A stretch of DNA of 64,000 nucleotides from Geodermatophilus obscurus DSM 43160. Its GTDB lineage: Bacteria > Actinomycetota > Actinomycetes > Mycobacteriales > Geodermatophilaceae. Under the pieces are notes generated by a model, which made no database searches, was not told the origin of the DNA, and saw only the letters and a program-made list of their open reading frames with translations. The position numbers and the translations under genes are program-made. The stretch is from positions 4,464,001 through 4,528,000 of the forward strand of contig NC_013757.1 in the NCBI RefSeq assembly GCF_000025345.1, read 5' to 3'. Below are positions 1 through 8,273 of the stretch, piece by piece; the stretch's first letter is position 1, and the number at the start of each line of letters is the position of its first letter.

Positions 1-230
1 CTGGTGTCGTCGGGGAAGCGGCCGTCGATGAGGTCGAACGGCTCCCCGGCCAGCAGCGGGGGCACCCACAGCGCCTCGGACACCAGGTGCGCGACGAGGT
101 CGGCGACCGTCCAGCCGGGCAGCGCCTCGTCGTCCCACTGCTCCGGCCCGACCGCGTCGACGCGGTCGGTGAACGCGGCCTGAGCGCGCTGGAAGAGCGC
201 GATCAGCTCGGTCGGGGCGAAGTCGGGCAT
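1..230 (-). CDS. Maleylpyruvate isomerase N-terminal (MDMPI/DinB-like) protein, N-terminal fragment
   Basis: The ATG is at 230 and the frame stays open through the window edge, leaving about 76 residues (starts MPDFAPTELIALF). The segment W-T-V-A-D-L-V-A-H-L matches the first metal-ligand helix of the mycothiol-dependent maleylpyruvate isomerase/DinB-like four-helix family, where the His binds a divalent metal. The other ligands and C-terminal domain lie outside the window, so substrate and thiol cofactor cannot be judged. The reading frame is good; the family call is moderate. Confidence 0.6.
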   Translation of the reverse strand, partial: MPDFAPTELIALFQRAQAAFTDRVDAVGPEQWDDEALPGWTVADLVAHLVSEALWVPPLLAGEPFDLIDGRFPDDT

Positions 231-298
231 GCGGTCAGTAGACAGCGCGAGGGCCCGGTCCGCCCCCGTACGGGAACGGACCAGGCCCTGACGACGTC

Positions 299-388
299 CT
301 GGAACGGCCCCCTGGCGAGGGGCTGGAACGGCCTCGTCCCAGGGACCCGCGGCGCGCGAAGCGCGTCGTGGGGAGGGGCGAGGTCCTT
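299..388 (-). repeat. Palindromic intergenic repeat, copy 1
   Basis: It starts directly after the moeZ stop codon. On the minus strand the core (388-330) opens AAAGGACCTCGCCCC and closes GGGACGAGGCC, followed by the family tail GTTCCAG. A second closing half plus tail lies at about 322-299. The arms pair into a long hairpin, so it may also terminate moeZ transcription. Confidence 0.7.
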
Positions 389-1549
389 TCAGTAGGTGGG
401 CAGCGTCTTGTCGATGCGCGTCGCCCAGGCCGTCACGCCACCCTGGACGTGCACGGCGTCGGAGAAGCCCGCGTTCTTCACCGCGGCGAGCACCTCGGCC
501 GAGCGGACGCCGGTCTTGCAGTGCAGCACGATCGGCTTGTCCTGCGGCAGCTGCGCCAGCGCCCGGCCGGAGAGGATCTCGTCCTTGGGGATGAGCGTGG
601 CGCCGGGGATCGACACGATCTCGTACTCGTTGGGCTCCCGGACGTCGATCAGCTCGAAGTCCTTGCCGGCGTCCATCATGTCCTTGAGCTCGTCGACGGT
701 GATCGTCGAGCCGGCGGCGGCCTGCTGGGCCTCGTCGGAGACGACACCGCAGAAGGTCTCGTAGTCGATGAGCCCGGTGATCGGCTCGCCCTCCGGGTCC
801 TTGCGCACCTTGATGGTGCGGAAGGTCATCTCCAGGGCGTCGTAGACCATCAGCCGGCCGAGCAGCGTCTCGCCGATGCCGGTGATGAGCTTGACCGCCT
901 CGGTGGCCTGGATGGCGCCGATGGTCGCGCACAGGACGCCGAGCACGCCGCCCTCGGCGCAGCTGGGCACCATGCCGGGGGGCGGGGGCACCGGGTAGAG
1001 GTCGCGGTAGTTCGGGCCGTGCTCGTTCCAGAAGACCGAGACCTGGCCGTCGAACCGGTAGATCGAGCCCCAGACGTAGGGCTTGCCCAGCAGCACGCAC
1101 GCGTCGTTGACCAGGTAGCGCGTGGCGAAGTTGTCGGTGCCGTCGACGATGAGGTCGTACTGGCTGAAGATCTCCATCACGTTGTCGCTGTCCAGCCGCG
1201 TCTCGTGCAGGCGGACGTCGACGTAGGGGTTGATCTCCGTGATGGAGTCGCGCGCGCTCTCGGCCTTGGACCGGCCGACGTCGGACCTGCCGTGGATGAT
1301 CTGGCGCTGCAGGTTCGACTCGTCGACGACGTCGAACTCGACGATGCCGAGCGTCCCGACCCCGGCCGCAGCCAGGTACATCAGCACGGGCGAACCGAGG
1401 CCGCCGGCGCCGACGGCGAGCACCTTGGCGTTCTTCAGCCGCTTCTGACCGTCCATCCCGACGTCCGGGATGATCAGGTGCCGGCTGTACCGGCGGACCT
1501 CGTCGATCGTGAGATCGGCGGCGGGCTCCACCAGGGGTGGCAGGGACAC
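389..1549 (-). CDS. moeZ: MoeZ: adenylyltransferase/sulfurtransferase (ThiF/MoeB domain plus rhodanese)
   Basis: Cytosolic enzyme that adenylates the C-terminal glycine of small sulfur carriers (MoaD, CysO, ThiS types) and passes sulfur from its rhodanese domain, feeding molybdopterin, cysteine or thiamin synthesis. Visible: ThiF nucleotide loop GAGGLGS near residue 47, the FDVVDESNLQRQ segment, PSCAEGGVLG, and a C-terminal rhodanese with active-site loop CKTGVRS (Cys344). I chose GTG at 1549 because GAGGAG lies 7 bases upstream and the protein then starts at the conserved LPPLVEP; an in-frame ATG at 1639 would add 30 unconserved residues. The neighbouring DUF3152 gene is the same as in M. 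tuberculosis (Rv3206c-Rv3207c). Confidence 0.95.
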   Translation of the reverse strand: MSLPPLVEPAADLTIDEVRRYSRHLIIPDVGMDGQKRLKNAKVLAVGAGGLGSPVLMYLAAAGVGTLGIVEFDVVDESNLQRQIIHGRSDVGRSKAESARDSITEINPYVDVRLHETRLDSDNVMEIFSQYDLIVDGTDNFATRYLVNDACVLLGKPYVWGSIYRFDGQVSVFWNEHGPNYRDLYPVPPPPGMVPSCAEGGVLGVLCATIGAIQATEAVKLITGIGETLLGRLMVYDALEMTFRTIKVRKDPEGEPITGLIDYETFCGVVSDEAQQAAAGSTITVDELKDMMDAGKDFELIDVREPNEYEIVSIPGATLIPKDEILSGRALAQLPQDKPIVLHCKTGVRSAEVLAAVKNAGFSDAVHVQGGVTAWATRIDKTLPTY

Positions 1550-1666
1550 GAGCTGCTCCTCAGTACTCGACAGCGGCCCAGCGCAGGCCGACGTTCGCCG
1601 GGTCAACAGCGTGGCACGCCCGCCTTGTTCCCCGGCCACCGGAGCCGCGTACGAGCAGCGGTGCCC

Positions 1667-1861
1667 TCAGCTCCTGGCGGCCAGGCGCTTGAGCGTCTGG
1701 CCCACGTAGACGACCGACAGCACGAAGAAGACGGCGCCCACCGCAGCCCTCACCTGGTCGTCGGTGAGCCCGGAGTTGCGGGCGACCGGGTCGGCCACCG
1801 CGTCGGCCAGCTTCGCGCGCCAGCCCTGCAGACCGGCCTTGCCGAACGAGATCGCGTCCAT
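1667..1861 (-). CDS. Small single-pass membrane protein, unknown function
   Basis: 64 residues with an ATG start behind an AGGGGG sequence. The N-terminal half is amphipathic and ends GLTDDQVRAA; residues about 38-58 form one hydrophobic helix, followed by the basic tail KRLAARS. It lies between DUF3152 and moeZ on the same strand and may be co-transcribed. I recognise no family. Codon use fits the neighbours and the opposite strand offers no better gene, so it is probably real. Confidence 0.6.
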   Translation of the reverse strand: MDAISFGKAGLQGWRAKLADAVADPVARNSGLTDDQVRAAVGAVFFVLSVVYVGQTLKRLAARS

Positions 1862-1959
1862 GCCGGCCCCCTACCCGGGAAGCGGCGCGCGGACGCGCGA
1901 GGGGAACGGCGCAGCAGGGGCCGCACGTGCCCGGGGTGTCGGCCGGCGGGCCGACGCCG

Positions 1960-3114
1960 TCAGGGGTACGGCCAGGCGTTCTTGGCGCAGCCCTCGAGCC
2001 CGAGGGTCTGCTGCTGCATGACCGGTGCCGGCCGGCCGGGTCCGGGGCACTCCTGGTGCCCGTTGCCGAGCGCGTGGCCGACCTCGTGGTTCACCACGTA
2101 GTGCCGGTAGGTGGGGATGTCGCCCTCGTAGTCCGGAACGGCGGTCGCCCAGCGGGCCAGGTTGATGACGGCCCGGTCGCCGTACCGGCAGGAGGTGTAC
2201 CCGCCGGTGCCGACGCCGGGGCAGTACCGCTCCATGTTGCCGGGGCTGATCAGCGTCACCTTGAACGCGTAGTCGCCGGCCGCGGCCTCCTCCTGGCCGA
2301 CCCGCTGGAACGACATCCGCCCGCCGTTGCCCCACGACCGCGGGTCTCCCAGCGTCTCCTCGACCGCTGCGGCGAACGACGGCCCGTCTACCTCGATGCC
2401 GTCCTCGACCTCGACGACGAAGCGCTGCAGCGGCCCGGTCCCCTGGACCTGCGAGGTGCCGGGGACGACGGTCACGCTCCCGGCGCCCTGCTGGACGAAG
2501 CCGGGGGCGCCCACGGCGGTCTCGGGCGCCTCGGCCGGTGCGGCGTCGATCTCGGCCGGCGCCGTGGGCGTCGCCGAGGGCTCGGCGACCGCCTCGGCTG
2601 TGCGGGGGGCCTCGGCCGAGGGCGTCGGCGCAGCGGTGGCCGACCCGCTCGTGCCGGCGCCGCCGGACGCGAGGTCCACGAGGGTGACCACGGTCGCCAG
2701 GGCGAGCAGCGGGATGGCGTAGGCGCGCCAGCCCCACCGGGTCACGAACCGGCGGAACCGGCCGCCTCCGCCACCGGTGGCCCCCGACCGGGTGCGGCCC
2801 GTGACGACGACGCGGGTCCCCCCGGTGCGGGGCTCGGCGGGGACCCGCCCGGGCGTGCGGTCGGTGGCGACGACACGGCGGACCCGGGGGTGCTCGGCGC
2901 GGCTGGGGGACTCCGACCGGGTCACCACCGGGTTGGTGTCGGCGAACCTCGGGGGCTGCTGCGGCTCGGCGCGGCGGGCGGCGGGCGGGGGCACGCGCGG
3001 GAGGCCGCGGACCGGCTCCTCGGCGCGGGCGGGACGACCGGGCGGGCCGGCGTCCGGCGCAGGCCGCGTGCGCCCGTTCGGCCCGCGGCCTGGGAAGGCG
3101 TCCGCGGGACTCAC
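1960..3114 (-). CDS. DUF3152 protein, membrane-anchored metzincin-like putative metalloprotease
   Basis: 384 residues, GTG start. Residues 1-130 are a basic, Pro/Gly-rich cytoplasmic region, one membrane helix lies at about 132-150, then a low-complexity Ala/Pro/Thr stalk and a C-terminal domain from about 220. That domain holds HEVGHALGNGH at residues 343-353, which fits the metzincin zinc motif HExxHxxGxxH exactly. PVM sits about 11 residues later, placed like a Met-turn, and Cys pairs could form disulfides outside the cell. This suggests an extracytoplasmic zinc peptidase tethered to the membrane; substrate unknown. Position next to moeZ matches Rv3207c. Confidence 0.85.
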   Translation of the reverse strand: MSPADAFPGRGPNGRTRPAPDAGPPGRPARAEEPVRGLPRVPPPAARRAEPQQPPRFADTNPVVTRSESPSRAEHPRVRRVVATDRTPGRVPAEPRTGGTRVVVTGRTRSGATGGGGGRFRRFVTRWGWRAYAIPLLALATVVTLVDLASGGAGTSGSATAAPTPSAEAPRTAEAVAEPSATPTAPAEIDAAPAEAPETAVGAPGFVQQGAGSVTVVPGTSQVQGTGPLQRFVVEVEDGIEVDGPSFAAAVEETLGDPRSWGNGGRMSFQRVGQEEAAAGDYAFKVTLISPGNMERYCPGVGTGGYTSCRYGDRAVINLARWATAVPDYEGDIPTYRHYVVNHEVGHALGNGHQECPGPGRPAPVMQQQTLGLEGCAKNAWPYP

Positions 3115-3195
3115 CTCGTCAGACTCTCACGGCCTCCCGGCTCCGGTGGAGACCGCGCGGTGACGGCGTGTGGCCGGGCGCCGACGCGCCGCAGG

Positions 3196-4254
3196 TCAGG
3201 AGGCGCGCGCCTGGTCGTGCACGGCCGCCGCCGCGGCGTCCTCGGCCAGTGCCAGCACCGCCCGCGCCGCCGGCTCGGGGGCCTCCAGCATGGCGACGTG
3301 CCCGACGCCCCCCAGGACCTGCAGGCGCGCGTCCGGGACGGCGGCGGCCAGCCGCGGTGCGAGGGCGGGGTCGACCAGTCGGTCGCGGTCTCCCCAGACC
3401 ACCAGCGTCGGCGGGCGCAGCGACCGGGCCAGCCGCCAGGCGTTGCCCGGGCCCACGCGCAGGTAGGAGGTGATCAGGCCGCGCATGCTGCGGGTCAGCG
3501 CCCGCGTCGCCCACGGCTGCCCGGCGCGCTCGCGCATCTCCACCAGCGCCTGGTCCAGCCGCGCCCTCGGCACCCGGCGCGGATCGCCGAAGCACACCTG
3601 CACCATCCCGCGGACCTGCTGCTCGGGCGTCACGCCGGACAACCGGCGCTCGGCCAGTGCCGGGATCCCGGGCAGCAGGAGCAGCAGCAGCGTGCGGTTG
3701 AAGGCGCCCGGCACGCGGTAGACCGGCATCGCCGGCGACACGAGGGTCAGGGTGGCGACCAGGTCCGGGCGGCTGGCCGCGACGAACAGCGCGACCAGGC
3801 CGCCGAGCGAGTTGCCCAGCAGGTGCACCGGCCGGCCGGCGGCCTCCCCGGGCTCGGCGACGATCTGCTCCAGGACGTCGACGACCGCCGCCACGTGCCC
3901 GCGGACCGAGTAGGAGCTGCGCGCCGGCGGTCGCGAGCGGCCGAAGCCGGGGAGGTCCAGCGCCCAGCCGTCGAAGCGGACGGCGAGCAGCGCGGCGAGG
4001 TCGGTCCAGTTGGTCGAGGCGCCGCCGAGCCCGTGCACGTAGAGCGCCCGCTCCCGCGGCGCACCCGCGGCCGCGCCGTCCACCGGGCCGGTCCACGGCG
4101 TCCGCCGGACGAACACCTCTCCCCCGCGGACGGCGACCTGCTCCCCCGGCCACGGCGGCGGGATGCGGTCGGTGCTCGGCAGCCGGACCGTCGACAGGCG
4201 GGCCGGCCGGCTGAGGTGTCCGTCCGCGGCGCTGGCGTCGGGACCGTCGGGCAC
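3196..4254 (-). CDS. Alpha/beta-fold hydrolase
   Basis: 352 residues. Nucleophile elbow GNSLGG, oxyanion HGLGGAS, acid region GDRDRLVDP and catalytic His in GVGHVAMLE form a complete triad. A roughly 60-residue extension precedes the fold, and a Leu-rich lid segment (LLLLLLPGIPALAE) suggests a hydrophobic substrate such as an ester or lipid; substrate unknown. The GTG start at 4254 sits 7 bases after a TAGCGT -10 box, consistent with a leaderless transcript. The divergent TetR gene starts 70 bases away and may regulate it. Confidence 0.85.
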   Translation of the reverse strand: MPDGPDASAADGHLSRPARLSTVRLPSTDRIPPPWPGEQVAVRGGEVFVRRTPWTGPVDGAAAGAPRERALYVHGLGGASTNWTDLAALLAVRFDGWALDLPGFGRSRPPARSSYSVRGHVAAVVDVLEQIVAEPGEAAGRPVHLLGNSLGGLVALFVAASRPDLVATLTLVSPAMPVYRVPGAFNRTLLLLLLPGIPALAERRLSGVTPEQQVRGMVQVCFGDPRRVPRARLDQALVEMRERAGQPWATRALTRSMRGLITSYLRVGPGNAWRLARSLRPPTLVVWGDRDRLVDPALAPRLAAAVPDARLQVLGGVGHVAMLEAPEPAARAVLALAEDAAAAAVHDQARAS

Positions 4255-4267
4255 CCGGCAGACGCTA
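4255..4267 (-). promoter_or_regulatory. Leaderless promoter of the alpha/beta hydrolase
   Basis: On the minus strand TAGCGT (4267-4262) is followed by 7 bases and then the GTG start, the spacing expected when transcription begins at the start codon. No clear -35 was seen. A TAACAT box on the plus strand at 4309-4314 could serve the divergent TetR gene. Confidence 0.5.
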
Positions 4268-4323
4268 GGTCAGCGCGGACGGCGGCGCGCGAGCGGGTGA
4301 CCGGTCGGTAACATCCCCCCGCC

Positions 4324-4974
4324 ATGCACGTATCCCGGTCAGCGCCCGCGCCCGTCCGCCGCTCGTCCCGTCTGCCGCGGGGCGCCCGCCGCGCGCAGCT
4401 GCTGCAGGCCGCGCAGGAGGTGTTCGTCGCCCAGGGCTACCACGCCGCGGCGATGGACGAGATCGCCGACCGGGCCGGGGTCAGCAAGCCCGTGCTGTAC
4501 CAGCACTTCCCGGGCAAGCGGGAGCTCTACCTGGCGCTGCTCGAGCAGCAGGTCACCTCGCTCACCGACCGGGTGCGCGAGGCGATGGAGGGCACCGACG
4601 ACAACCGCACCCGCGTCAACGGGGCCGTCGGCGCCTACTTCGACTTCATCAACGCCGACGGCGCCGCGTTCCGGCTGGTCTTCGAGTCCGACCTGAACAA
4701 CGACGAGGACGTCCGCGAGCTGGCCGACCGCGGCCACCGGGCCTGCGTGGAGGCCATCGGCGAGGTCATCGCCGCCGACACCGGCCTGGACCGGGAGCGG
4801 GCGCTGCTGCTCGCCTCGGGCCTGACCGGGCTGTCCGAGACGAGCGCCCGCTGGTGGCTGCCCCGCAAGGGCACCGTGTCCCGCGACGAGGCGGTGTCGC
4901 TGCTGACCGCGCTGGCCTGGCGCGGCATCTCCGGCTTCCCGCGGGTCGAGGGCGGCGAGGGCACGGCGCGCTGA
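4324..4974 (+). CDS. TetR/AcrR family transcriptional regulator
   Basis: 216 residues. N-terminal HTH at about residues 20-66: RRAQLLQAAQEVFVAQGYHA, then MDEIADRAGVSKPVLYQHF, a textbook TetR recognition helix. The C-terminal ligand/dimer region is all-helical. It is divergent from the alpha/beta hydrolase and upstream of DUF3107, the same placement as Rv3208 in M. tuberculosis. Ligand and operator are unknown; no obvious palindrome was found in the 69-base divergent spacer. The start follows TAACAT by 9 bases, so the leader is very short. Confidence 0.9.
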   Translation: MHVSRSAPAPVRRSSRLPRGARRAQLLQAAQEVFVAQGYHAAAMDEIADRAGVSKPVLYQHFPGKRELYLALLEQQVTSLTDRVREAMEGTDDNRTRVNGAVGAYFDFINADGAAFRLVFESDLNNDEDVRELADRGHRACVEAIGEVIAADTGLDRERALLLASGLTGLSETSARWWLPRKGTVSRDEAVSLLTALAWRGISGFPRVEGGEGTAR

Positions 4975-4978
4975 GGGA

Positions 4979-5066
4979 GGACCCCGCCGCCTCCCGGCCG
5001 GCCTGCAGGGTCCCGCCGCGAGCCTGCAGGGCGGGGCAGGGCGGTCCTCCTCCCTGCGGCGGGGCC
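4979..5066 (+). repeat. Palindromic intergenic repeat, copy 2
   Basis: Starts 4 bases after the TetR stop. Outer arms GGACCCCGCCGC and GCGGCGGGGCC are complementary; the interior carries a second related palindrome with two CCTGCAGGG boxes. It is a potential terminator between TetR and DUF3107. Confidence 0.65.
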
Positions 5067-5158
5067 ACGTTCGCTGACGGCGCACCAGCACCGCAGGTCG
5101 GCGGATCGCCTGCTGCACTAGCGTGGGGAACAGCCCGCAACTCGAGGAGGCATCCCCC

Positions 5159-5395
5159 GTGGAAGTCAAGATCGGTGTCCAACACTCCCCCCGGGAGTTG
5201 GTCATCGACAGCCCCAAGACCCCCGACGAGATCGCTGCCGAGGTGGCGAAGGCCATGTCCGGCGCGACCAAGGACGGCCTGCTGACGCTGGTCGACGACC
5301 GTGGTCGCCGGGTGCTCGTCCCCGTCGACCGCATCGCCTACGTGGAGATCGCGCAGGCCGACCAGCGGCGCGTGGGCTTCATCGCGGGCGCCTGA
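5159..5395 (+). CDS. DUF3107 family protein
   Basis: 78 residues, beginning VEVKIGVQHSPREL. The family is a small single-domain actinobacterial protein (M. tuberculosis Rv3208A, called TB9.4) of unknown biochemistry; the ending RRVGFIAG is typical. The GTG start at 5159 is chosen because GAGGAGG lies 8 bases upstream; the upstream ATG at 5123 would place that ribosome site inside the gene. A TAGCGT box at 5119-5124 is a likely -10. It lies between the TetR and ferritin-like genes as in mycobacteria. Confidence 0.9.
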   Translation: MEVKIGVQHSPRELVIDSPKTPDEIAAEVAKAMSGATKDGLLTLVDDRGRRVLVPVDRIAYVEIAQADQRRVGFIAGA

Positions 5396-5412
5396 GGGCC
5401 ATCCGCACGTCC

Positions 5413-5450
5413 CGACGGGGCGTCTCCGCAGCAGCGGGGGCGCCCCGTCG
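5413..5450. terminator. Hairpin terminator between convergent genes
   Basis: CGACGGGGCG (5413-5422) and CGCCCCGTCG (5441-5450) form a perfect 10-bp stem with an 18-base loop, placed between the DUF3107 and ferritin-like stop codons. No U-tract, so it would be a GC-rich hairpin terminator usable in both directions. Confidence 0.65.
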
Positions 5451-5511
5451 TCGTGCTCGGGGGTGAAACGGCACCGGACACACCGGCCCGAGACGGACCC
5501 GGGCCACCACC

Positions 5512-6162
5512 TCAGGGGTTCAGGCCGAGGGTCTTCATCCGCTCGGTGTGCGCGCTGGTGATCCGCTCGACCAGCCGCCCGATGCCGCTCAGGTCGCCGG
5601 TGCCCTCGAGGATCAGCGCGGCGAGCTGGTCGCGTTCGGCGATCACGGCCTGCGCCTGCCGCATGGCCTCGCCCACCAGTCGCCGTCCCCACAGGGCCAG
5701 CCGGCCGGAGAGCGTGCGGTCGGTCGCGATCGCCGCCCGCACCTCGCGGACGGCGAAGTCGGCGTGCCCGGTGTCGGCGAGGACGTCGAGGATCAACCCC
5801 CGGTCCGGTTCGGGCAGGAAGCCGGCGATCTCCCGGTAGAACTCCGAGGCCAGGCCGTCCCCGACGTAGGCCTTGACCAGCCCCTCCAGCCAGGTGCGCG
5901 GCCGGGTGGTCTCGTGGAAGGCGTCCAGCGCGGGGACGAACGGGCGCATCGCCGCGGTCGGCTCGGCGCCGAGCTCGGTGAGGCGCGCGGTCAGCCGGCA
6001 GTGGTGGTCGATCTCCGCGGCCGCCATCCGCGCCAGCGCGGCCCGGCCGTCCAGGGTGGGCGCGAGCCGCGCGTCCTCGGCCAGCCGGTCGAAGGCGGTC
6101 AGCTCGGCGTAGGACAGCACGCCCAGCAGGTCGACGACGGCTTGCTGGTCGACCGCGTCCAC
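5512..6162 (-). CDS. Ferritin-like-fold protein (MiaE-like family)
   Basis: 216 residues, all-helical. Candidate di-iron or structural residues are in YAELTAFDRL, AAAEIDHHCRL, LASEFYREI and TGHADFAVREV, spaced like a four-helix bundle. The family is related to tRNA-(ms2io6A) hydroxylase MiaE, but actinobacterial members are not shown to share that activity, so I call only the fold. It sits tail to tail with DUF3107 and upstream, divergently, of the DEAD-box helicase, matching Rv3210c-Rv3211. Catalytic status is uncertain. Confidence 0.8.
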   Translation of the reverse strand: MDAVDQQAVVDLLGVLSYAELTAFDRLAEDARLAPTLDGRAALARMAAAEIDHHCRLTARLTELGAEPTAAMRPFVPALDAFHETTRPRTWLEGLVKAYVGDGLASEFYREIAGFLPEPDRGLILDVLADTGHADFAVREVRAAIATDRTLSGRLALWGRRLVGEAMRQAQAVIAERDQLAALILEGTGDLSGIGRLVERITSAHTERMKTLGLNP

Positions 6163-6262
6163 TGGCAGCTCCCGGGGTCGGTGGGACGTTGGCGCCTGCC
6201 CCGGACGGGGTGGCTCGGCGCCCCGGACCGCGCGGCGGAGGGAGGCTAACCGGTGCGCACGC

Positions 6263-6490
6263 TAGACTGGGAATCGGCGAGCCCTCGGGCTCGCTGTGTA
6301 TCTGTGCGCTGACGACCGCTGGAGACGGTGCCCCGCGGGGTCTCCTCCCGGGTCGACACCGAGGTGTGGCCCGGTTTCTGCTGGCCGCGTCGGCGCTGGA
6401 ACCGATCCCGCGACACCCGACCGGGACTGGTGCGACAGCGGCGCGATCGCGCCCCGGAGCCGGTCCCCCAGCAGACCAGAGGCGAGAGCA
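6263..6490 (+). promoter_or_regulatory. Promoter and long structured 5' leader of the DEAD-box helicase gene
   Basis: TAGACT at 6263-6268 is a likely -10, giving a start near 6275 and about 215 untranslated bases. The leader contains GAGCCCTCGGGCTC (small hairpin near 6279) and a CCCCGCGGGG palindrome near 6332. In the helicase frame this stretch translates into unconserved, protein-unlike sequence. Long structured leaders are known to control cold-shock DEAD-box helicase genes; that role here is inference. Confidence 0.5.
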
Positions 6491-8131
6491 CTGACCTCCA
6501 CCGAGAACACCCCTACCACCCCCGAGCTCGAGCACGCCGAGACCGGCGCCCCCGCGCCCCAGCAGCTCGAGCAGATCGTCGAGGAGCTCGGCGGCGCCCC
6601 TGTCGCCGAGGACGCGCCGCTGTTCAGCGACTTCGACGTCCACCCCGACGTCGTCGCGGCGCTGGCCGAGGCCGGCATCACCCGGACCTTCGCCATCCAG
6701 GAGCTCACCCTCCCGCTCGCGCTGGCCGGCAACGACCTCATCGGCCAGGCCCGCACCGGCACCGGCAAGACCCTCGGCTTCGGCGTCCCGATGCTGCAGC
6801 GCGTCGTCCCGCCGGCCGAGGGTGGCGACGGCGTCCCGCAGGCGCTGGTCGTCGTCCCCACCCGTGAGCTGTGCGTGCAGGTCTCCCGCGACCTGGCCAC
6901 CGCCGGCAGCAAGCGCGGCATCCGAGTGCAGGCCATCTACGGCGGCCGCGCCTTCGAGCCGCAGGTCGCCGCGTTGCAGGCCGGCGTCGAGATCGTCGTC
7001 GGCACCCCGGGCCGGCTGCTCGACCTGGCCCAGCGGGGCGACCTGATCCTGGGCAAGGTCAAGGTGCTGGTCCTCGACGAGGCCGACGAGATGCTCGACC
7101 TGGGCTTCCTGCCCGACATCGAGCGGATCCTGGCCATGGTCCCGGACAAGCGGCAGACCATGCTGTTCTCCGCGACGATGCCCGGCCCGATCGTGACCCT
7201 GTCGCGGTCGTTCATGACCCAGCCGACGCACATCCGCGCCCACGGCAACGACGAGGGCTCGACCGTCCCGCAGACGACCCAGTTCATCTACCGGGCGCAC
7301 AACCTGGACAAGCCCGAGCTGCTCTCCCGCGTCCTCCAGGCACGCGACCGGAGCCTGGTCATGGTCTTCTGCCGCACCAAGCGCACCGCGCAGAAGGTCG
7401 CCGACGAGCTGGTCGAGCGCGGGTTCGCCGCCGCCGCCGTGCACGGCGACCTCGGCCAGGGTGCGCGCGAGCAGGCGCTGCGCGCGTTCCGCAGCGGCAA
7501 GGTCGACGTCCTGGTGGCCACCGACGTCGCCGCCCGCGGCATCGACGTCACCGGCGTCAGCCACGTCGTGAACTACCAGTGCCCCGAGGACGAGAAGACC
7601 TACCTGCACCGGATCGGCCGCACCGGCCGGGCCGGCAGCGAGGGCGTCGCCGTCACGCTGGTCGACTGGGACGACATCCCCCGGTGGCAGCTGATCAACA
7701 AGGCGCTGGAGCTGGACTTCACCGACCCGCCGGAGACCTACTCCACGTCGCCGTGGGTGTACTCCGACCTGGACGTGCCCGAGGGCGCGACCGGCCGGCT
7801 GCCCCGCTCGCAGCGCACCCGCGAGGGGCTGGACGCCGAGACCGTCGAGGACCTCGGCGAGACCGGCAAGCGCACCCGCTCCGGCGGCGGCCCCGGCGCG
7901 AGTCGTGGCCCGGGCCGTGAGGACGACGAGAAGCCGGAGGGCGCCCGCAAGAGCCGTCCGCGCCGGCGCACCCGGGGCAGCGGTGCCGCCGCGGCCGGCG
8001 CCGCGGCCGCGGACGCCCCCGCGGAGGTGCCGGCCGGCGAGGCCACCGCGACCGGTGAGTCCCCGGCCCGCAAGCGCCGCCGGCGTCGTCGCGGCGGGTC
8101 CGGCCGGGGTTCGGCCGAGCCCGCCGCCTGA
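6491..8131 (+). CDS. DEAD-box ATP-dependent RNA helicase (RhlE-type)
   Basis: About 546 residues. Helicase motifs in order: Q motif (FAIQELTLPLAL), ARTGTGKT, PTREL, TPGRLLDL, LDEADEMLD, FSATMP, FCRTKRTAQ, VATDVAARGID, HRIGRTGRAG. From about residue 440 a low-complexity tail rich in Arg, Gly and Ala follows, a usual RNA-binding extension. No ATG, GTG or TTG precedes the conserved region in a sensible place: the nearest candidate is CTG at 6491 (LTSTENTP...), behind GAGGCGAG, while the ATG at 6296 adds 65 implausible residues. The start is therefore uncertain. Probable roles are RNA remodelling or cold adaptation, as for Rv3211. Confidence 0.88.
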   Translation: MTSTENTPTTPELEHAETGAPAPQQLEQIVEELGGAPVAEDAPLFSDFDVHPDVVAALAEAGITRTFAIQELTLPLALAGNDLIGQARTGTGKTLGFGVPMLQRVVPPAEGGDGVPQALVVVPTRELCVQVSRDLATAGSKRGIRVQAIYGGRAFEPQVAALQAGVEIVVGTPGRLLDLAQRGDLILGKVKVLVLDEADEMLDLGFLPDIERILAMVPDKRQTMLFSATMPGPIVTLSRSFMTQPTHIRAHGNDEGSTVPQTTQFIYRAHNLDKPELLSRVLQARDRSLVMVFCRTKRTAQKVADELVERGFAAAAVHGDLGQGAREQALRAFRSGKVDVLVATDVAARGIDVTGVSHVVNYQCPEDEKTYLHRIGRTGRAGSEGVAVTLVDWDDIPRWQLINKALELDFTDPPETYSTSPWVYSDLDVPEGATGRLPRSQRTREGLDAETVEDLGETGKRTRSGGGPGASRGPGREDDEKPEGARKSRPRRRTRGSGAAAAGAAAADAPAEVPAGEATATGESPARKRRRRRRGGSGRGSAEPAA

Positions 8132-8134
8132 TGC

Positions 8135-8262
8135 AGGACCCGCCTTCCCCCCACTCCTCGCTCCGCTCGGGGCGGGGCCCTGAAGGCGGGCCGTGCCAGC
8201 ACGTCACCACGCTCGCGGCGGGATCCTGCAAGGGGGCCGCCGTGCCCCCCTGCAGGGAGCCG
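8135..8262 (+). repeat. Palindromic intergenic repeat, copy 3 (compound)
   Basis: The first element, 8135-8192, starts 4 bases after the helicase stop (AGGACCCGCCTTCC... GAAGGCGGGCC) and carries the tail GTGCCAGCACGTCACC. It is followed by the closing half of another element (about 8208-8237) and a CCTGCAAGGGGG/CCCCCCTGCAGG hairpin up to 8262, just ahead of the next start codon. Confidence 0.65.
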
Positions 8263-8273
8263 GCCAGCCGCTG

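Noticed and set aside
1550..1639. Longer MoeZ starting at ATG 1639
   Set aside because: The 30 extra residues are not conserved, and a good ribosome site sits directly before GTG 1549.
1927..4311. Very long open frames opposite to real genes
   Set aside because: This and similar frames (for example 17319-21761 and 29103-33152) are mirror artefacts of GC-rich codon use and show Arg/Gly/Pro-rich sequence without domains.
6296..6490. Helicase N terminus from ATG 6296
   Set aside because: The translated stretch is Cys-, Arg- and Pro-rich with no helicase similarity and contains palindromes; it is better explained as a leader.
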